Origin: an uncultured Fibrobacter sp.
Lineage (GTDB): Bacteria > Fibrobacterota > Fibrobacteria > Fibrobacterales > Fibrobacteraceae
Reading direction: 5' to 3'
NCBI RefSeq assembly: GCF_947305105.1
Contig: NZ_CAMZCS010000001.1
Location: 186,001 to 250,000, forward strand
DNA length: 64,000 nt
Positions 1 to 8,560 of the stretch are shown in pieces. Numbering within the stretch: position 1 is the first letter of the stretch; each line of letters starts with the position of its first letter. The translations under genes and the position numbers were made by a program. The notes under the pieces were generated by a model. It did no database searches. It was not told the origin of the DNA and worked only from the letters and a program-made list of their open reading frames with translations.

Positions 1-1403
1 TCCAGTTTGAAAAGCGTATCGAGGGTCGGGGCCAGCTCGTCCCATTGTTTTTCTTCGGTGAGTGTCGCCGCCTTGTACACATACTGGTCAGAAAGCAGTG
101 GCCTGAATCCGTAGTAGTTCGGGGCTATGCCTTGCAGATGGTTGTCGTCGAATATGAGGTATATGTTGCCGTCGGTGTGGACTGGATCGTAGAGGATGGG
201 CTTTGAAAAATTGAAGTGCCAAAGCGGGCGCAACAACGTGTCGACGACACTCAGGGAACCTTCGTTGGAAAACAGTCCCAGCGTCCCTTGCGAGAGGGGG
301 GCAATCGACGAAGCGTCGCTGCGGACCGTTGCTTTTTGTATTCCGCGATCCTCGTCAACTAGCGATACTTTGCCCGAGGCTTCGAGTACAGCTATGTTGT
401 CTTCAAAGGCGCAAATCTCATCAACGTTGTTGTACGGGAGTTTCCAGAGAGGAGAAAATTGCATTTTGGGCTGGTAGCAGAACAGCGTATTTCCCGACAC
501 GAGGTAAATGTTCTTTTTGATAATGAGCACGTGGGCGATGGCATCGAAAAGCGAAATGCTGTATGTCTCGCTGCCGTCCGTTGGCGAGATGAAATGGAGT
601 GCGTTGTCCGGGCAGTTGAGCACGTAGTGGCCTGTCGTTCCGTAAAAGCCCTCAATCTTGCAGTTGTTGTATTTTTCCGTAACTTCGGCACGGATACCCT
701 TCTTGTTCAATATGGTCAAGGTGCGTGCGCTCATGGCCACCGCTTCGCTGTTGTGCATGAACAGGCTTTTCGTTCCTTCGACCTTGAACGATGTTAGCGG
801 GGTTTTCGGGTGTATCGGCTTGAAAAAAAGGCTGTCTCTTTCGGGTCTTTGGTACCAGATGCCCTGGGAATTGATTGTCAGAATCTCGGCTTGGACGGGG
901 AGGGGAACCTTTATCTCGATAAGGGAATCGTTCTCGATTTTATAGATGCTGTTGTTCTGTAGCAGAATGTGCGTGGTCGGTCCATAATAAATCTTTTTTA
1001 TGGGGAACCGGACTCGCAGGGATTTTTTCAGCAGGGCCTCGGGCGATTCGCTTGTCGATGCAGCTCTTGCCGCTAGCCAGTAAGATTTGCCGGTTTCTTT
1101 TGTTTTGCGCAGGCTTTGCCGGTAGTAGTAATTGGCGCTATTCTTGCTGCTCGACAGTTCGTAGATTTTTCCGAGGAAGAAGTTCGCTTCGCGCTGGTCG
1201 TCTTTATCGCCCTGTCTGGAAACTTTTTCGAGAATGCGGACAGCTTCGTTGACGTTGCCCTTCATTTCGAAATTGTAAATCGCTTCTTGAATGTCGGAAG
1301 CCATCCTATCGGCAAAAACGCTTGCACTGCATAGCGCAAGGAACGCAACCGCGGTAAAAGCGGTATGCACGATTGCCGATAGATTTTGGCTTGTTTTAGG
1401 CAT
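1..1403 (-). CDS. Secreted TPR / propeller-like protein, C-terminus cut by window edge
   Basis: The reading frame is open from the ATG at 1403 to the window edge, so about 467 codons are visible and the C-terminus is missing. The first 32 or so residues form a signal peptide (hydrophobic AFTAVAFLALCSASVFA). Residues about 35-130 contain helical TPR-like repeats (a NEAVRILEKV unit, then a YYYRQSL unit). After that come many short strand-rich stretches of the kind seen in beta-propeller proteins, and a second helical stretch begins at the window edge. The start overlaps the last 8 bases of the response-regulator gene, so the two are probably translationally coupled, which ties the protein to that two-component system. 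I cannot assign a family or a function. A periplasmic or surface partner of the kinase at 2105-4150 is an inference from position and the shared TPR-like content. Confidence 0.85.
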   Translation of the reverse strand, partial: MPKTSQNLSAIVHTAFTAVAFLALCSASVFADRMASDIQEAIYNFEMKGNVNEAVRILEKVSRQGDKDDQREANFFLGKIYELSSSKNSANYYYRQSLRKTKETGKSYWLAARAASTSESPEALLKKSLRVRFPIKKIYYGPTTHILLQNNSIYKIENDSLIEIKVPLPVQAEILTINSQGIWYQRPERDSLFFKPIHPKTPLTSFKVEGTKSLFMHNSEAVAMSARTLTILNKKGIRAEVTEKYNNCKIEGFYGTTGHYVLNCPDNALHFISPTDGSETYSISLFDAIAHVLIIKKNIYLVSGNTLFCYQPKMQFSPLWKLPYNNVDEICAFEDNIAVLEASGKVSLVDEDRGIQKATVRSDASSIAPLSQGTLGLFSNEGSLSVVDTLLRPLWHFNFSKPILYDPVHTDGNIYLIFDDNHLQGIAPNYYGFRPLLSDQYVYKAATLTEEKQWDELAPTLDTLFKL

Positions 1404-2103
1404 CGAACTTGTAACCTGCTCCACGAATGGAAAGGATGATTTTCGGATTGGCTTGGTCGTCTTCCAGTTTTTTGCGCAGGTTGACGATGTGGTTGTCAAT
1501 GGTGCGTGTCGACGGCATGTTGTCGGGGGTGTAGCCCCAGATGTCTTGCAGGAGGTCTTCGCGCAGGACAACTTCTCCGCGGTGTTGCCAGAAGTACTTG
1601 AGAATCTGGAATTCGCGTGCCGACATCTCGAGGGTTTCGCCGTTCTTGGTCGCTTCGTATTTCTTGAAGTCAAGATGAATGCCAGAAAAGTCGATAGAAT
1701 CCTGTGTGGCGGCGGTTTCGGTTGCCTTGGATGCTGTATCGGCACGACGGAGGAACGCCTTGACGCGGGCGAGGAGTTCCAAAATGGAGAACGGCTTGGT
1801 CACATAGTCATCGGCACCCATTTCGAGGCCTGCAACCTTGCTTGTTTCTTCGGTTTTTGCCGTGAGCATGATGATGAAGCATTCCGGGTGCTTCTTGCGG
1901 ATGACTCGGCACACTTCGAAGCCGCTTTTTTTAGGAATCATCAGGTCAAGGATGACCAAGTGCGGCAAGAAAGAGTCCGCCTTGGCGATGGCTTCTTCAC
2001 CGTCAGCAGCCGTTTCCACGATATAGTTTTCGAGCTCGAAGTTGTCTTGGAGACCGAGCCGGATGATTTCTTCGTCTTCGACGATTAGGATTTTGTGCTG
2101 CAT
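1396..2103 (-). CDS. OmpR/PhoB-type response regulator
   Basis: This 235-residue cytoplasmic transcription regulator has a complete receiver domain (about 1-120) and a C-terminal winged-helix DNA-binding domain (about 130-233). The acidic pair D10/E11, phosphoacceptor D53 in VILDLMIPK, T81 and K103 in VTKPF are all present, so it should be phosphorylatable. The winged-helix part shows the usual LEMSAREFQIL and RTIDNHIVNLRKKL stretches. The gene follows the sensor kinase by one base and overlaps the next gene by 8 bases, so kinase, regulator and secreted repeat protein form one unit. It is most likely phosphorylated by the kinase at 2105-4150. The regulon is unknown. The family call is certain; the partner is inferred from position. 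Confidence 0.97.
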   Translation of the reverse strand: MQHKILIVEDEEIIRLGLQDNFELENYIVETAADGEEAIAKADSFLPHLVILDLMIPKKSGFEVCRVIRKKHPECFIIMLTAKTEETSKVAGLEMGADDYVTKPFSILELLARVKAFLRRADTASKATETAATQDSIDFSGIHLDFKKYEATKNGETLEMSAREFQILKYFWQHRGEVVLREDLLQDIWGYTPDNMPSTRTIDNHIVNLRKKLEDDQANPKIILSIRGAGYKFDA

Positions 2104-2104
2104 C

Positions 2105-4150
2105 TTATTCTACCTTTTTGAACCTTACTGTAAATGTGGAACCCTTGCCGAGTTTGCTGGAAAGAGAAATGGTTGCTTTGTGAGTCTCGACGACTCTCTT
2201 GACGATGGCGAGCCCGAGTCCGGAACCCTTCGTGCTGCGAGTCATTTCGTCACCCACTCTATAAAAGTTATTAAATATATTTTTTTGTTCGGAACCGGCG
2301 ATGCCGATACCTGTGTCCGCTACAGAAAATGTAGCGCGCTCGTCGCTGTTGTACACTTCGATGGTGATGTCGCCTGGAGCGTTCGTGTACTTGATTGCGT
2401 TCTCGATGAGGTTTTGCGCTAGGCTGTAAAGAGCCGTATAGTCGCCGATGACATAAGCCTCGGGCTCAAAGCGCGTATGGAATGTAAGCCCCTTCTCGAC
2501 ACCGATATCGTACATGGATTCGTAGACCTTCTTTGCGCAGGCCGAGAAGTCGATTTTTTCCCACTTGAATGCGCCCCTGCCATGTTCCATGCGGGTGTAG
2601 TTCAGAATGGCTCCGATGAGGTTTTCAAGCCTTGTTGCTTCTTTGCCGATAAGCGACGAGTATTCTTGAATTTTCTCCACTTTTTGCACACGCCCTCGTG
2701 CCATGGTTTCTGCAAACATCTTGATGGAGGTCAGCGGGGTCTTGAGTTCGTGCGAAACGCTCGAAAGGAAGTTCGCCTTCATGGCTAGCAGTTTGTGCTC
2801 CTGGATGATGAAGCGGAACATGAATATGGAACCGAGCAGCACCGTGATGAGGGAGAAGGTGAGAAGCCCGTACATCAGGAACATCCTTTGTCTGGATTCC
2901 TTGCGGATTTCTCGCATGTCTTTTTCGTACAGCGTCAAGTCCCATTGGAGGCTTTGCCCGATGTTTGTCTGGGAAAGGACGATTGCCGTGTCGGGAATTG
3001 CGCCCATGATGACGGCGTCGGAGGCATCGGTGATGGAGAAGGGAATGTTTTTCCAACTTTTGACGGTCGCGTTCAATTTGGAGAGAATGCGCGACTTGTA
3101 GGCCTCGGGGTCAATTTTTGCTATCACGATTTGGTCACCGGACAGGAGCGGGTAGCCAATCTTGAACAAGGTAATGTCTCCGTTGCTCTTGTACAGGACG
3201 CCTTCTTTTGACTGTGCCTCGTCGGTGATCGTTTCGTCAAAAAGTTCCTTATGCCGGTACAAGATGTCCATGTCGCTAATCTGGCGATTGAAGTTTTCTC
3301 GCAGGTTCCAGAAGGCTTCGCGCTTGTCGTTGGGCAGGTCTTCGAACGAAAGGATTTGAGTGAATGCGGATTCAAAGAAGAATTTTGCCGAGGGGATGTC
3401 TTCGATACTTTCGCTGTGCAGGAACTGTCCCAGAATGTTGAGGCAGTAGTCCTCGGCTTCCTGGTGTTTTTTCTGTTCGACCAGAATGTCGAAGTGCAAA
3501 AGGTTGATGGAGCGGGTCAGGTCGGCATGCAGGTATCCCTGGGGCCTGGGTTGCCTTTCCAGGAGATCGAGGAGCCGTAGCGCCTCGTCGTAGTTCTTGT
3601 GCCTGTAGCTCAGTCGGATGAGCCCGAGGATATTTTGTACCTGATCGTCTATAGTCTCGAACGGGGATTGCATCAAACGGATGGAACGTGACAGAACGGC
3701 GGCGTTGTAGTCCTTGCCGTTGATTTCATCCTTGAACAGTTGCTTTTCGATGGGGTTCGGGATGCTGGTGGAGTAGTTGGACGCCTTGATGAAGTGGCGA
3801 GACGAAATGTCGGGGTAGACGAGGCTTCCCTTGTTGAACAGGAACATGGCCTCGACGCCGTCTACGGTCTTGTAGGTTGTCGCGTTGCCAAAATCCAGCA
3901 AACTGTGGGGCTGCCCGTATAGGAATAGCGATGCTGCTTTTGTCTCTTGGAGAATCTTGTTCTGCTCTTTTTCAATGGCGTTCTCGACTTCCGTTTGGAA
4001 GGAAGCGCGGTTTTCATCGAACGTCTTTTGGGCGAGGAATATCTCGTTCTGGATGTTCCTGAAACTCAGTATGGACAAAATGGCTGTCGGGAGTACGATT
4101 GCCCCGGCGAATAATGCGAATAACAGTAGATTATTATGTGAAACCCGCAT
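2105..4150 (-). CDS. Membrane sensor histidine kinase with TPR-like periplasmic domain
   Basis: This 681-residue inner-membrane kinase has TM1 at about 8-28, a periplasmic domain of nearly 400 residues, TM2 at about 424-448, and a HisKA plus HATPase_c core. The phosphoacceptor is H467 in SVSHELKTP. The N box (NLIENAIKY, about 580), G1 (DTGIGI, about 612) and G2 (GSGLGL, about 642) are intact, so it should be active. No HAMP or PAS domain is visible. The periplasmic part contains helical pairs that look like TPRs (around YDEALRLLDLLERQ and HQEAEDYCLNIL), unusual for a kinase sensor, where PAS or Cache folds are usual. The start is preceded by GGAG in a good ribosome-binding position. It is followed by its response regulator one base downstream and preceded by a small membrane-peptide gene and a LysM gene. 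Confidence 0.96.
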   Translation of the reverse strand: MRVSHNNLLLFALFAGAIVLPTAILSILSFRNIQNEIFLAQKTFDENRASFQTEVENAIEKEQNKILQETKAASLFLYGQPHSLLDFGNATTYKTVDGVEAMFLFNKGSLVYPDISSRHFIKASNYSTSIPNPIEKQLFKDEINGKDYNAAVLSRSIRLMQSPFETIDDQVQNILGLIRLSYRHKNYDEALRLLDLLERQPRPQGYLHADLTRSINLLHFDILVEQKKHQEAEDYCLNILGQFLHSESIEDIPSAKFFFESAFTQILSFEDLPNDKREAFWNLRENFNRQISDMDILYRHKELFDETITDEAQSKEGVLYKSNGDITLFKIGYPLLSGDQIVIAKIDPEAYKSRILSKLNATVKSWKNIPFSITDASDAVIMGAIPDTAIVLSQTNIGQSLQWDLTLYEKDMREIRKESRQRMFLMYGLLTFSLITVLLGSIFMFRFIIQEHKLLAMKANFLSSVSHELKTPLTSIKMFAETMARGRVQKVEKIQEYSSLIGKEATRLENLIGAILNYTRMEHGRGAFKWEKIDFSACAKKVYESMYDIGVEKGLTFHTRFEPEAYVIGDYTALYSLAQNLIENAIKYTNAPGDITIEVYNSDERATFSVADTGIGIAGSEQKNIFNNFYRVGDEMTRSTKGSGLGLAIVKRVVETHKATISLSSKLGKGSTFTVRFKKVE

Positions 4151-4165
4151 TTGAGCCCGTCTCCG

Positions 4166-4282
4166 TTAAATGGGGATGAGGACCGAAAGTGCGGGGCAAC
4201 GCAAAATAAGAACACTCCCCCCCATGAGGAGGGTGAGGGTGATCAGCAGTAGTGCTGCCGTGATGATTAATGCTCTTGTCAC
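4166..4282 (-). CDS. Small hydrophobic membrane peptide, 38 residues
   Basis: A short frame not picked up at usual length cut-offs. It starts with GTG at 4282, and this GTG shares bases with the TGA stop of the LysM gene (GTGA overlap, typical of translational coupling). It ends with TAA at 4166-4168, 15 bases before the kinase start. The product begins MTRALIITAALLLITLTLL and is one transmembrane segment with a short tail carrying one cysteine. Position and coupling suggest a real microprotein made with the LysM protein and the kinase; a chance open frame cannot be excluded. No family is recognised. Confidence 0.5.
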   Translation of the reverse strand: MTRALIITAALLLITLTLLMGGSVLILRCPALSVLIPI

Positions 4283-5445
4283 TTTGCTAATTGTGCTTTA
4301 TGCGTGATGGACACGCGGTGTCCGATTTCTATACGACGGTTGTTCGAATAAATTTCGTGGATGAGTACAGCAGATTCGTTTTCGCCGGAGCGGGCGACGA
4401 CGCCACGGCCCAGCAGGCGGGGAGGAATAGTTGCGTCAGACTTGTCCAATTCCCAAATGGCGACGGCATCACCTGTATTGTACTGTTGCTTGACGCCCTT
4501 GTCTACCAGGATGTAGGAATACGATCCGATGATGAGCATCGGGTCCATGGAATAGCGGATGACGGCCATGCTGTCTACGTTGGATTCCTTCACGTCTTCG
4601 TAAGAGGATACGTTCAACGTTTTCAGCGGTTCCTTGAGGCGGGCCTTGGACTGGTTAATCTTGATTTCCCTGAAACTTTGTACAATCTGTGCGCGTGAGA
4701 GCGTGTCGCCGATGGCGGTAATCTTTGCGTAACCGGCGAGACGGAGCAGTGCGAACTTTTCAAAGTCGACGCCGCGAACCGTAGGCACGTTGATAGCGCG
4801 AGCGTCAATAATTTCGACGATGTCGCCCTTTTTCAGGTTTTGGTTCGTCTTCTTGCCAATGCCCACGACGACTTCGTTTTCGGGAATATGGATAATCGGT
4901 TCCTTGCGTTCGCCGGAGCGGATGGAGAAGTAGTTCTTCATCTTTTTGAGGGAATCGAGAGAAAGGACTTCCGGTGCCAGTACCTGGTAGTAGCCGTTGA
5001 AAATTTTCGGAGCGGGGCGCTTCTGGTAGTAGTATTCGTCTTTCGATATGACTTTTTTCTTCTTCTTGTCGCGGCTGCGGAGGTCGCCGAGCATGGACTC
5101 GAAGTCCCCGTTGCGTGCGTCGTTCTCGTCGCAACCGACTGCGCTCACGCCCTTCGGGAGGCTAGAGTCTGGTGTGGCTGCTGCGCAGGGGTAGGTATGC
5201 GCCTTTCCTGTGCTTTGACGGTGTTCTGCGTTGATGCTGTCACCGAGATAAATGGAGTCGCCCGGATAAATCCAGTGCGGGTCTTGGATGTGCCTGTTGT
5301 TTTCCCACAGATCGGGCCATGCGAACGGGTCGTTCAGGAATTCGTCACTGAGATCCCAGAGGGTGTCGCCCTTCTTGACGACATAGGCGGACGCTGCGAG
5401 AAATGCGACGCCGAGGCATATGGTGGCACACTTTACAAAATGCAT
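4279..5445 (-). CDS. LysM-domain secreted protein
   Basis: The product has 388 residues, with a short signal peptide (about 1-20) followed directly by one LysM domain (about 21-68; YVVKKGDTLWDLSDEF, then WPDLWENN and WIYPGDSIYL). LysM binds the glycan strands of peptidoglycan, so the protein is expected in the periplasm, held to the cell wall. The remaining 300 or so residues include a basic KKKKK stretch and beta-rich segments with no family I recognise. A small LysM head on a long tail is common in Gram-negative envelope proteins. An AAGGA ribosome-binding site precedes the ATG. The gene lies 45 bases after the TrmA-like gene and overlaps the small peptide gene that leads into the two-component system, so it may be part of what that system senses or controls. 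Confidence 0.9.
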   Translation of the reverse strand: MHFVKCATICLGVAFLAASAYVVKKGDTLWDLSDEFLNDPFAWPDLWENNRHIQDPHWIYPGDSIYLGDSINAEHRQSTGKAHTYPCAAATPDSSLPKGVSAVGCDENDARNGDFESMLGDLRSRDKKKKKVISKDEYYYQKRPAPKIFNGYYQVLAPEVLSLDSLKKMKNYFSIRSGERKEPIIHIPENEVVVGIGKKTNQNLKKGDIVEIIDARAINVPTVRGVDFEKFALLRLAGYAKITAIGDTLSRAQIVQSFREIKINQSKARLKEPLKTLNVSSYEDVKESNVDSMAVIRYSMDPMLIIGSYSYILVDKGVKQQYNTGDAVAIWELDKSDATIPPRLLGRGVVARSGENESAVLIHEIYSNNRRIEIGHRVSITHKAQLAK

Positions 5446-5490
5446 AATAATCCTTGTAACTCTTTGAAAGTAAACAGGTTATGTAATAAT

Positions 5491-6744
5491 TTAATCTTTT
5501 CTGGACCTAAAAGCAGCATCCTTTTGCACAAAATGCGGAATATTGCCTTTTTTTGCCCTTTCGATGCGTTCTTTGGGGCGCTGTACGTTCTTGGAACGGG
5601 CCAAAATGGCCGGATTTCGACCTAAAAGGCCATTCCGGTCGGGTACGAAGATGAACAGCACTTCGAATTTCGCGGAGCCGGGTTCCAGGTACAGCGGGAC
5701 GCTCTTGCGGAGCATGTAGCCCTCGTTACGGAACTTGCGGATTTCCTTGGCGGCCACTTCGAGGTTGGAAGTCTGGAGGAGAATGCGTTCCGGGCGGGAG
5801 GCCGCTGCGGTCTGGACGACTCCTGTTGCGAGCGGTTCGTCGCCGGGCAGGTTGAAGTAGAAAGTCCAGCGGCCTTCGTTCTCGGGCTTGCGGAAGAACT
5901 TTGCAAAAAAGTTGGCGTCGAGCTTTTGCCTGTGGAAACGCATGTTGTTCTCAACAAGCGCTCGTGCGTTGTACTTCGAAGAAAGCATGGCGGTTTCGCG
6001 GCAGTCCAGGCAATCGACGGAATCGAACATGCTGGCCAGCGAAGCACCGACATAGGACGATGCAGAGTAGAACTCGAACAGACGGTCCCCCTTTGTCGGG
6101 TGGATGGCGTCGGCGATGCGCTTGGGGAGGCCAATCCAGGCGTCCTTGACGCGTGGTGCCCAGTCCAGCACGTGCATGGAGAATCCCGTGTCGGCGATAG
6201 GCATGAAGTCCTTGCCGAACACGCATTTTGCCTCTGTGCTAACCGTCTGCGCCGTGGCCGGGTCGAACAGGTGGTCGGGTTTGCACTGGATAAAGTGCAG
6301 GCTCAAGATTTCGGGGATAGAACGTTGTACAAAGTCGGTGAAAGTCTTACTTTCGTGTGCGGAGTTCCTGCCCCGGAGGTTGGCCTGGACGAGCATGGCG
6401 AATCGCCCGTCGCCTGTGGCGCGGAGCCAAATCTGGCGGATGGACTTGCGGAACGCCCTGAGGTGCTCCTTGCGCAACTGCTGGAAAATCATGGGGACGA
6501 TTTCGGGAACGTCCATTTTCCGGACCGGAATCTCGACTTCGAGCAGTTCGTGCTGACCTTTGTAAACGGACTTGATGCGCCAATCGGAATGCATCGGGTC
6601 TGCCGGCGCTGTGTACCAAGCCTGGAATTTCCCAGGAATGTGCTCGGCTTCTATCCAAGCGGTGAGTTGCTTCTTGTGGTCTTCGAGCGTAAAGGCGCTG
6701 GCCTGTATCTTGACAGGTTTCGTTTCTTCTTTCTTTTTGTACAT
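5491..6744 (-). CDS. TrmA/RumA-like RNA m5U methyltransferase homologue lacking the catalytic cysteine
   Basis: The 417-residue protein follows the layout of the uracil-5 RNA methyltransferases TrmA and RlmD/RumA over its C-terminal two thirds. A GFSMHV stretch (about 187) takes the place of the family's FFQVN motif, a SAM-pocket segment lies at about 223-237, an ILLQTSN segment at about 321-327, and a C-terminal SAKFEVLFIF segment matches the family's H-V-E-x-V region. Key residues have changed. The glycine-rich SAM motif (L-D-L-x-C-G-x-G in the family) reads FEFYSASSYVG, and the catalytic SCNP motif reads TSNL, which puts serine where the nucleophilic cysteine belongs. The N-terminus has no TRAM-domain signature. 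I therefore read it as a diverged, probably non-methylating paralogue. A different SAM-dependent activity is possible. It heads the LysM/kinase operon. Confidence 0.7.
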   Translation of the reverse strand: MYKKKEETKPVKIQASAFTLEDHKKQLTAWIEAEHIPGKFQAWYTAPADPMHSDWRIKSVYKGQHELLEVEIPVRKMDVPEIVPMIFQQLRKEHLRAFRKSIRQIWLRATGDGRFAMLVQANLRGRNSAHESKTFTDFVQRSIPEILSLHFIQCKPDHLFDPATAQTVSTEAKCVFGKDFMPIADTGFSMHVLDWAPRVKDAWIGLPKRIADAIHPTKGDRLFEFYSASSYVGASLASMFDSVDCLDCRETAMLSSKYNARALVENNMRFHRQKLDANFFAKFFRKPENEGRWTFYFNLPGDEPLATGVVQTAAASRPERILLQTSNLEVAAKEIRKFRNEGYMLRKSVPLYLEPGSAKFEVLFIFVPDRNGLLGRNPAILARSKNVQRPKERIERAKKGNIPHFVQKDAAFRSRKD

Positions 6745-6774
6745 GGCGTGTAGAAAATCCTGAATAAACTCTTG

Positions 6775-8520
6775 CTACACCAGGAACCTGGGATAAATCC
6801 AGGAGCATTCGCGGGCGAGCATCTTCGGAAACTCGCGGAAGTTTCCATTGATTTGGTACAAGTTAAAGCTACCTTCCACGGGCGTGAGCGACATGAGGCT
6901 GTCGGCGCGGGATTGCAGGTAGGGATATTCATCGATGTTGCACGTGGTGACGACGGCGCAACCAGTCAGGGCGATGATGGTGTCTACCATCTGCATCAGA
7001 ATCTGGTGCGGGGCGCCACTCAGTCGTGTAGACTTGGGGTTGTGGAGAACAGCCGAGATGGGGTCGATGATGACGACCTTGTAGTCGTGGTTCTCAAGCT
7101 TGCGGGCACCTTCGATACGCTTTGCGATGAGCTGGGCGGTCTCGATGGGGGAGAGTGCCGTGCCGCGCAGGTTCAAGAAACCGAACTTGGACGTACTGGC
7201 GTTCAGGTCGCGTTTGGAGCCCAACAGGTGCAGGCGGTTCAGGAACACGGACTTTGTCAACTCGAAGTTGATGAACAGGACGTCGCTGGAGGTGGTCGAG
7301 TTGCCGAACCATTCTTCCCCGTAGCAGATTGACAAACCTAAATCCATGAGGGCCAAAGATTTACCACTCTTCGGAGGCGCGGTGAACAGGAAAAATTCGC
7401 CGGCGCGGAGCACGTTTTCGATGATGCTCGGGTCTTTTTTCGGCGGTTCTTCGCTGTCGCTGGCAAGTTCGATGAGCGGTTTGCCGTCGAGCGAGTATTC
7501 CACCCATTCTTGCCATTCCTTGAAGTTCTTTGCACCTTGTTCCACCCCGATGAGGTACTGCTGCTTGCCGCCGCGGAGCACGCCGGGCATGCGGACCATC
7601 TGGTTCGGGTTGTTATAGGAGCGGTCGACTTTGAAACCTTGGGAGTCGAGCGTGTCGAACAGGAAATTGACTCTTTCGTTGTATTCTTCCTGGTCGGCGG
7701 CACCGATGCGGACCCAGGCCTGCACGGAGTTTGCACCCGTGTTGACCAATGCCACGCAGGGCAAGTTCAATGCCTTGTAGTAGGCGAGCTGCTTGGCAAG
7801 AGAAATCTTGGGGTTGTCCACCACCACGTAGCGGTAATGCCAGCTTTCGTCGCGGGCGTCCTTGCCACTCTTGATGGCGTTGATGCAGAGCAGGGCGCCT
7901 TCGGGGCTGTCCAGGCTCTTCATGATTTTCTTGAGGGCTTCGTCCTGGTCGACGATGTTCGAGACGATTTCCGTCGTGGCGGTGGGGGTCTCGGAAACCT
8001 TGAATTCGATAGTTTCGTCGGGCTGGAAGGCGACGCTGAGGAGCTTGGCCAGGTCTTTGCGCCAGTCGGCGGTGGGCCAGGGAATAGAAAGCGCTTCCGG
8101 GTCGATTTTGTGGTTCTGGAGGAGCTCCAGGGACTGCGTGTCGAGGCCCATGGCGAGCATCTGCTCCATGGAAATCATGCTGGCAGAAAGCGGCGAGATG
8201 ATGTTGGGCGCGACCTTCGGGGGAGGCGGGGCCGCCTGTGTCTGGGCTGCCGGTTCTTCTGCGGGCTCGTCGACGACCCGTTCGGGGACACGTTTGGAAG
8301 AACGCTTCTCGTCGGAGAAGGCTCTGCGGAGGATCTGTTCGGCTTCGGTAACGGAGAGACCGTCGTCCTGGGCTTTCTGGCCTAGCTGGAAGGCCGCATC
8401 CATGTAGGTCCAGCCTTCCTCGCATGCCGCCTCGCCTGCGCGGAAAAGTTCGCTCTTGAGTTCGTTCCCACTATATTTTGTCGTGAGGAACTTATTGATT
8501 ATCTTTCTTGCGCCTTCCAT
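6775..8520 (-). CDS. Primase-like / RepA-type RecA-fold ATPase fusion
   Basis: The 581-residue cytoplasmic protein has three parts. Residues 1-75 are helical. A Pro/Ala/Glu linker follows (about 82-105). Residues about 150-350 resemble the archaeo-eukaryotic primase fold of plasmid RepB-type primases (VNTGANSVQAWVRIG, then NNPNQMVRMPGVLR, which matches the family's final R-x-P-G-x-x-R element). Residues about 365-581 are a RecA-fold ATPase of the RepA/AAA_25 type with Walker A APPKSGKS (381-388) and Walker B VVIIDP (482-487). Such fusions normally replicate plasmids or phages, yet here the gene sits in a housekeeping neighbourhood with no integrase. The histidine expected in the primase S-x-H motif appears as glutamine, so primase activity is doubtful. 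ATPase confidence is high, primase-fold confidence moderate. Confidence 0.75.
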   Translation of the reverse strand: MEGARKIINKFLTTKYSGNELKSELFRAGEAACEEGWTYMDAAFQLGQKAQDDGLSVTEAEQILRRAFSDEKRSSKRVPERVVDEPAEEPAAQTQAAPPPPKVAPNIISPLSASMISMEQMLAMGLDTQSLELLQNHKIDPEALSIPWPTADWRKDLAKLLSVAFQPDETIEFKVSETPTATTEIVSNIVDQDEALKKIMKSLDSPEGALLCINAIKSGKDARDESWHYRYVVVDNPKISLAKQLAYYKALNLPCVALVNTGANSVQAWVRIGAADQEEYNERVNFLFDTLDSQGFKVDRSYNNPNQMVRMPGVLRGGKQQYLIGVEQGAKNFKEWQEWVEYSLDGKPLIELASDSEEPPKKDPSIIENVLRAGEFFLFTAPPKSGKSLALMDLGLSICYGEEWFGNSTTSSDVLFINFELTKSVFLNRLHLLGSKRDLNASTSKFGFLNLRGTALSPIETAQLIAKRIEGARKLENHDYKVVIIDPISAVLHNPKSTRLSGAPHQILMQMVDTIIALTGCAVVTTCNIDEYPYLQSRADSLMSLTPVEGSFNLYQINGNFREFPKMLARECSWIYPRFLV

Positions 8521-8560
8521 AATCGTGTCCTGTTTATGACAAACTCTTTATCAAGATACA

